A stretch of 64,000 bases of DNA from Chitinophagaceae bacterium (GTDB taxonomy: Bacteria > Bacteroidota > Bacteroidia > Chitinophagales > Chitinophagaceae): positions 992,001 through 1,056,000 of the forward strand of contig JADKJC010000001.1 in assembly GCA_016722465.1 (NCBI GenBank). Reading direction: 5' to 3'. Under the pieces are notes generated by a model. That model made no database searches and was not told the origin of the DNA. It worked only from the letters and a program-made list of their open reading frames with translations. A program made the translations under genes and the position numbers. Of the stretch, positions 59,701-64,000 are shown piece after piece (position 1 is the first letter of the stretch; each line of letters opens with the position of its first letter).

Positions 59701-60580
59701 TTTAAATCTTAAAACTTCACCAACTATTTGTGGTCTTTCTTCGCTATATTTCGGCACTAGATACCCCCATCTACTCTATTATTAATCCTTTCTTGAGGCA
59801 AACGAAATCTGCAATAAACTGTCCAATTATATGTTGTCTTCTGAATTTAAAACCAGTTTGTTTACTTCTCAGGTTATCCCATAATATTTTTTCTGCTGCT
59901 GCAGGTTCACTACGATGAGCTAAAGCGAATTCTTTTAGTTTATCATACAACATTGGGTCAGCCATAAAATGACCAACAGTAATAGATGATCCATCAAGGT
60001 CTGTATAATCTAATCCTGCTTCTGCAATTGTTATCGCTCTTGCAATTTTCCTGATATCCTTTTTCTCACCAAGTGGCAACCCTCCATTCCATTTTTCTGA
60101 TGCTTTCCAAAAGTCTGACTGTGTCCAATCTCCTCCCCCACCGGGGGAGTCTGGGAGGGGGCAGCATTGTTTTATCACATCTTCTATCATCCCTTCCAGG
60201 CCCATTCTCCGGCCATCATCGGGGCTGTAAATTTTTGTAATGCCATAATTATGTAACTCTTCAATTTCGGATGGCAAGATCGTTCCACCACCACCACCAA
60301 AAATTTTGATGTGGCCACAGCCATTCTGATCCAGCAGGTCCTTCATGTATTTAAAAAACTCCACATGGCCGCCCTGGTAACTGGTAATGGCAATGCCCTG
60401 GGCATCTTCTTCAATGGCACATTCTACAATCTCCAGCACACTGCGGTTATGCCCCAGGTGAATGATCTCGGCACCCTTACTCTGCATAATGCGGCGCATG
60501 ATATTGATCGCAGCATCATGACCATCAAATAAGCTGGCGGCAGTTACGATCCTTATTTTGTTCTGTAATGTGAAGCTCAT
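56717..60580 (-). CDS. icmF: Fused isobutyryl-CoA mutase IcmF, interrupted
   Basis: IcmF joins B12-binding, GTPase chaperone and mutase domains and interconverts isobutyryl-CoA and n-butyryl-CoA or similar pairs. B12 domain 60580 to about 60170 ([27 protein letters not shown]). Linker with a DUF559 insert. GTPase about 59560-59100 ([35 protein letters not shown]). Mutase to 56717 (TMYGxD-like [59 protein letters not shown]). Breaks: DUF559 region with stop at 59771, a one-base insertion near 59106 (an extra G, repaired to [11 protein letters not shown]), and an in-frame TAG at 57941-57943 between PPPE and FGDALPEG. Adenosylcobalamin dependence fits the upstream riboswitch-controlled receptor. 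Confidence 0.88.
58058..58074. repeat. Small palindrome translated within icmF mutase domain
   Basis: A perfect 7-bp stem with a 3-nt loop (TCCCTCC, TTC, GGAGGGA). On the minus strand the region translates without a break as [14 protein letters not shown]. The same Asn-Pro-Ser-Glu-Gly-Gly-Thr type insert is one I recall from other Bacteroidota proteins. It looks like an in-frame palindromic element insertion. Confidence 0.6.
59564..59593. repeat. GC-rich inverted repeat, right copy, within icmF
   Basis: 30 bp; in reverse complement it matches 25 of 30 positions of 60132-60161. Each copy has an inner hairpin with CTCCCC-type arms. Translated on the minus strand it gives [12 protein letters not shown], placed directly before the GTPase strand VLGITG. 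Confidence 0.7.
59640..59965 (-). pseudogene. DUF559 (VSR-like nuclease fold) segment inside icmF, frame broken
   Basis: The minus strand reads [59 protein letters not shown] and E, then a stop at 59771-59773. In the other frames VDGG and then [32 protein letters not shown] continue the domain. This is the DUF559 pattern (AExxLWxxLR, FRRQHxIGxxIxDFVC, LxIExDG, RFxNEEV), a restriction-endonuclease-like fold. The catalytic region around IE-VDGG is exactly where the frame breaks. Domain start and end are approximate. Confidence 0.75.
60132..60161. repeat. GC-rich inverted repeat, left copy, within icmF
   Basis: 30 bp, imperfect inverted partner of 59564-59593, with an inner CTCCCCC...GGGGGAG hairpin. 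Translated on the minus strand it adds [12 protein letters not shown] after the B12-binding domain. It lies next to the original-looking linker [16 protein letters not shown]. Confidence 0.7.
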
Positions 60581-60602
60581 AAAAAATATTTTGGAACTAG
60601 CA

Positions 60603-60666
60603 TTTGTACTTTACCCGGCATCGTTGTGAATTTGTTCTGTTATTCTTTCTTTTAGTAAAAAGAATA
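60603..60666 (-). repeat. Dispersed short repeat, copy C
   Basis: On the minus strand it reads TTTTTACTAAAAGAAA, GAATAACAGAACAAATTC, CAACGATG and GTAAAG, ending about 23 nt before the icmF start. Same block order as copies A and B. Confidence 0.6.
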
Positions 60667-60780
60667 CTCTCACTTTTACAGCATAGCAGTATTCAGCAAC
60701 CCGGCTCAGGAACAACAATCATTAGAATGGGCAAACAACCGGCACAAAAATACAATTAGCAATGCAAAATGTTAACAGTT

Positions 60781-61642
60781 GTTAGTCTTTGTGCCGGGCT
60801 TTTTTCTTTTCAAATAGTTTAGGCAGGTCTGCCACCAAACCAGCAGAAAAATTAAACGTACGGTAATCAACAAAACGCTGGCTCATTAAAAATGCCATGC
60901 CCAACTGTAGCTCTATCTTTAATCCTGGCAATTTCTTTAATCCAAATGCATTGATAAAAGCAGGCTCCCAAAAGATTTCTGCTTTTTTATCCAGGTCGGC
61001 CAATGAATAATTTTTAAGTTCTTCCGAACTGTAATCTGTTGCTATATTATGGAAATAAACAATACTCACCCTGGAAGAAAGTGTTGAAACAAAAACATCC
61101 TCATACAGCATCATTAATGCAGGCTGCAGGTACAACCTTGTAACATTCAGATTTAAATAGCGGTCATTAAGCGTGCTTCCTGCAAAATATTTATCTGTAA
61201 AAGTTGATTTGCCAAAGCTAACACCGCCAAATACCTGGAAAACAGACTGCCTTCTCCTGCTGATAAAAGTATAATACCCCATGCCCAGTTCGGTGCTGTT
61301 TCTTGAATAAGTGATGATGCTGGTATCCTGGCTGTTCAGGTTATAATCTGCATAATTTTTTTCCCACCGGCGGGCATAAGAGGCCTGCACTGCAAAATGA
61401 TTGGTGACGGCATAAGCACCCTGAATATCCAACCCATTCCCCCTGTTCAATTTACCAATGGTGGTGATTTTTTTTGATTCCCCCAGGTTTGCAGAATAGT
61501 GAAAAGCCAGTTTACTGTCACCTTTTTCTGTGATGATTGGAACATTGTGGGCAACAGGACTGTACACATACCGGGGAGAATAACAGGAACAACAATTTAT
61601 TGCAACAAGGACACACAACATATTGCAGGCCTGCTTTATCAT
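60781..61642 (-). CDS. Outer-membrane beta-barrel lipoprotein of unknown function
   Basis: 286 residues. The signal sequence ends in Cys-rich NCCSCYSPRYVYSPVAHNVP, so it is probably lipidated. The mature protein has alternating strands (KLAFHYSANLG, GLDIQGAYAVTNHFAVQASY, STELGMGYYTFI, VFQVFGGVSFG), typical of an 8- to 10-strand barrel. Its ATG overlaps the ksgA stop by 4 nt (ATGA), so it is translated from the ksgA transcript. Function unknown. Confidence 0.75.
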
Positions 61643-62394
61643 TGTCCGTTCATTTTAAATGTCAAAGCAGCAAAATCTTCCACACTCAGCGCTTCTGCTC
61701 TTTTATTAAAAATATCATCCTGTAATATTTCTGGTGCAAACAATCCTTTTACGGCATTGCGCAATGTTTTCCGGCGTTGGTTAAAAGCGGTTTTCACCAG
61801 CATTTTAAATGCCTTATCACTGCTAACAGGCAACACATCCTTTCTTCTTCTTAACCTGATAACACCACTTTGCACTTTAGGTGGTGGGTTAAAACACTGG
61901 TTGCTCACATCAAATAAATATTCCACCTCATAAAAAGCCTGAATTAAAACACTCAGCACACCATACACTTTGCTTCCTTCTTTGCTGGCTGCCCTTTCCG
62001 CCACTTCTTTTTGAAACATGCCGATTACTGATGGCACCTGGTCCTTCCAGTCCAATACTTTAAACAGTATCTGGGTAGAGATATTATAAGGGAAATTACC
62101 GATCACGGTAAAGGGTTCATCAAAAGGCGCATCAATATCCAAAAAACTTTGCCCGATGATCTTACCCTGCAACACCGTGTAGGTTTTGTTCAGGTAAGCG
62201 ATCTTATCATCATCCAGCTCTACTGCTTTAAAATTGATATTGGGTATCTGAAGGAGTTTTTTGGTCAATGCACCGCCGCCAGGCCCCACTTCGAGCAGAT
62301 TTGTAAAAGTTTCTTTGTGTAACTCATCCACAATTTTCTGAATGATGCTTTCATCCTTTAAAAAATGCTGCCCGAGTGATTTTTTTAGTTGCAT
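61639..62394 (-). CDS. ksgA: 16S rRNA (adenine1518-N6/adenine1519-N6)-dimethyltransferase
   Basis: 251 residues. It starts KKSLGQHFLKDESIIQKIVD, and SAM is bound by LLEVGPGGGALTKKLL. Motif IV is NFPYNIST, a variant of NLPY, and the C-terminal part has KTAFNQRRKTLRNAVKG. KsgA dimethylates two adenines near the 3' end of 16S rRNA late in small-subunit assembly. Length matches the family. It is divergent from pdxA, and the ksgA-pdxA adjacency is seen in other bacteria. Confidence 0.95.
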   Translation of the reverse strand: MQLKKSLGQHFLKDESIIQKIVDELHKETFTNLLEVGPGGGALTKKLLQIPNINFKAVELDDDKIAYLNKTYTVLQGKIIGQSFLDIDAPFDEPFTVIGNFPYNISTQILFKVLDWKDQVPSVIGMFQKEVAERAASKEGSKVYGVLSVLIQAFYEVEYLFDVSNQCFNPPPKVQSGVIRLRRRKDVLPVSSDKAFKMLVKTAFNQRRKTLRNAVKGLFAPEILQDDIFNKRAEALSVEDFAALTFKMNGQ

Positions 62395-62557
62395 ATTGTT
62401 GCGGTGAAATTACAGGTTATTTCACACAAAGGGGCAACAGATACAAAGCTTACAACGGCCGTTGGGGTAACCGTCCCGCAGTTTCGCCTTAATCTTTGTA
62501 TGCGTTGTGTGAAACTGAAAAACATTATCGTATTTTTACAACCTAACTTTTATTGTT

Positions 62558-63652
62558 ATGCATATTGAAAACAAACCTGTTATTGGCTTAAGCTGCGGAG
62601 ATGTAAATGGCATTGGACTCGAGATCATCATTAAAACTGTTGGCGACAGCAGGTTGCTGGAGATATGCACCCCGGTGATTTTTGCCAACAATAAAGTGCT
62701 GAATTTTTACCGCAAGGCTTTGCCGGATATCAATTTCAATTTTGCCGCTACCAGGGACTTGAACCGCATCAACCACAAACAGATCAACCTTTGCAGTTGC
62801 TGGGAAGAAGAAGTTGCTATCACACCAGGCACACTGAATGAAACCGGTGGTAAATATGCAGTACTGAGTTTGGTGGCTGCGGCACAGGCTTTAAAAGAAG
62901 GTAAGATCGATGGCCTGGTTACAGCGCCGATCCATAAAAAGAATACCCAATCGGAACAATTCAATTTTACCGGGCACACCCCTTACCTGAAAAACTTATT
63001 CGGTGCCAATGATGTGCTGATGTTTATGGTGGCAGAGAATATGAGAGTTGGGCTGGTGACAGAACATGTAGCGGTGAAAGACATTGTACAATATATCACC
63101 AGGGAAAACATTATCAGCAAACTGAATATCCTCCATAACTCACTCAAAAAAGATTTTGGTATTGATAAGCCAAAGATAGCTGTGCTGGGATTGAACCCAC
63201 ATGCCGGTGATGAAGGCCTGATCGGTAAAGAAGACGATGAGATCATTCGCCCTGCCATCAAGGAAGCCAAGCAAAAAGATATTTTCTGTTTCGGGCCGTA
63301 TTCATCCGATGCATTTTTTGCAAGGGGCCAGCATGAAAAATTTGATGGCGTACTGGCCATGTACCACGACCAGGGATTGATACCTTTCAAATCATTGGCA
63401 ATTGGCGAAGGGGTTAACTATACAGCTGGCATCAGCGGCGTTCGTACTTCCCCTGATCATGGCGTAGCGTTTGACATTGCCGGCAAAGGCAAGGCTGATG
63501 AAGCATCTTTCAGGGCTGCTATTTTCAGTGCAGTGGATATCATCAACAGCCGCAGGGGTTTTGCTGAGAACAGGAAAAATCCCTTAAGAAAAATAAGTGC
63601 CGCCATTGTGAGCAGGGCAGTAGACCAGGGAATAAGTGAACTGCCGGAGTAA
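62558..63652 (+). CDS. pdxA: 4-hydroxythreonine-4-phosphate dehydrogenase
   Basis: 364 residues. PVIGLSCGDVNGIGLEIIIK starts the fold, with the usual DPAGIG-like segment as GDVNGIG. LVTAPIHKKNTQS and FTGHTPYLKNLFG carry a metal His. GLNPHAGDEGLIGKED and AMYHDQGLIPFKSLA carry further metal ligands, and YTAGISGVRTSPDHGVAFDI is near the end. It oxidises 4-phosphohydroxy-L-threonine with NAD in the DXP-dependent vitamin B6 pathway. PLP is used by enzymes such as the trans-sulfuration enzyme in this window, though co-regulation is not shown. Confidence 0.95.
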   Translation: MHIENKPVIGLSCGDVNGIGLEIIIKTVGDSRLLEICTPVIFANNKVLNFYRKALPDINFNFAATRDLNRINHKQINLCSCWEEEVAITPGTLNETGGKYAVLSLVAAAQALKEGKIDGLVTAPIHKKNTQSEQFNFTGHTPYLKNLFGANDVLMFMVAENMRVGLVTEHVAVKDIVQYITRENIISKLNILHNSLKKDFGIDKPKIAVLGLNPHAGDEGLIGKEDDEIIRPAIKEAKQKDIFCFGPYSSDAFFARGQHEKFDGVLAMYHDQGLIPFKSLAIGEGVNYTAGISGVRTSPDHGVAFDIAGKGKADEASFRAAIFSAVDIINSRRGFAENRKNPLRKISAAIVSRAVDQGISELPE

Positions 63653-64000
63653 GTTCCTCCATAACATACTACATTTCAAAAAACTCTTTTTTGACTGGAT
63701 TACTTAACCTGTCGCAGTGTTTTAATGCCATATCTATGATTGCAAACAATTCACATGCTTGCAGTTTAATCCAACTAATTAGCCAACTGTTCAGCACCGA
63801 AACCGGGAAAACTCCCACAAAAAATGTGTAATTCCTTTATTTATCAGCCTTTTTGCTGTTTAGGTTTGTATCATCAAGTGGTATTGATACAATCCGCCCT
63901 GGTCAATGAAAGATTAAAGTCTTACAGGCGCCTGTTTACTTTTCCCTGCTTGATAAAACTATCTATACCATTTGACTAATAATGCCACTTGTATTGCGGT
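63653..64000. other. Right-edge intergenic region
   Basis: No gene, RNA or strong repeat is recognised in this 348-nt stretch after pdxA. The window ends before the next gene. Confidence 0.5.

Noticed and set aside
59564..60161. Classical insertion sequence within icmF
   Set aside because: No transposase is present, the repeats are imperfect and GC-rich hairpins, and host linker sequence lies inside them, so it is not a standard IS.
1..64000. CRISPR array or defence island
   Set aside because: No regularly spaced direct repeats and no cas, restriction-modification or toxin-antitoxin genes were recognised.

Overview
The window looks like a chromosomal piece from a member of Bacteroidota, most likely Chitinophagaceae or a close relative. 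This is inferred from gene content: TonB-dependent receptors, a fused isobutyryl-CoA mutase IcmF, a PcrB-type prenylglyceryl phosphate synthase, Ig-like/NW-type secreted proteins, moderate-to-low GC and little Shine-Dalgarno signal. No database search was possible. Family calls rest on motifs read from translations.

Layout. 1-5.3 kb (all minus): a multi-PAS sensor (its C-terminus lies beyond the left edge), a FIST-domain sensor, an NtrC-type sigma-54 response regulator, a small lipoprotein, and a receiver domain that has lost its phospho-acceptor Asp. 5.8-23.4 kb (all minus): an exopolysaccharide cluster. It holds several glycosyltransferases, an acyltransferase, a phosphoribosyltransferase-HAD fusion, Wzy-like polymerase, Wzx-like flippase, Wzz/Wzc-like protein, half-length TolC-like protein, a receiver-sugar-transferase fusion, a response regulator, an Hpt protein, UDP-xylose synthase, UDP-glucose dehydrogenase and another receiver. 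UDP-Glc to UDP-GlcA to UDP-Xyl conversion suggests a xylose- or glucuronate-containing polymer. 23.8-27.2 kb: tRNA-Arg(CCG), MarC, a CWC-type protein, and a BtuB-like receptor behind a cobalamin riboswitch. 27.2-31.3 kb: a small secreted protein and a probable copper uptake locus.

31.4-46.8 kb: an amino-acid permease, VOC protein, PLP trans-sulfuration enzyme, secreted repeat protein, lipoprotein, mfd, a large subtilisin-like protease and pcrB. Nearly all of these are broken by single-base indels, mostly in homopolymer runs, which points to consensus errors more than true decay. A duplicated 3' end of mfd flanks the lipoprotein gene. 46.9-55.7 kb: ArfB-type rescue factor, an MbnP/MbnH-like pair, small membrane and secreted proteins, a second flippase, a GH63-like glycosidase and a hypothetical protein. 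55.8-64 kb: a small secreted protein, icmF, an outer-membrane lipoprotein, ksgA and pdxA.

The most unusual structure is in icmF. Its linker between the B12-binding and GTPase domains contains a DUF559 nuclease-like segment, and two 30-bp imperfect inverted GC-rich hairpin repeats flank the region. A third, smaller palindrome is translated in frame in the mutase domain. Other points of interest are a conserved upstream element shared by an active and a degenerate receiver paralogue, a receiver fused to a Cys4-containing sugar transferase, and a dispersed short repeat present in three copies.
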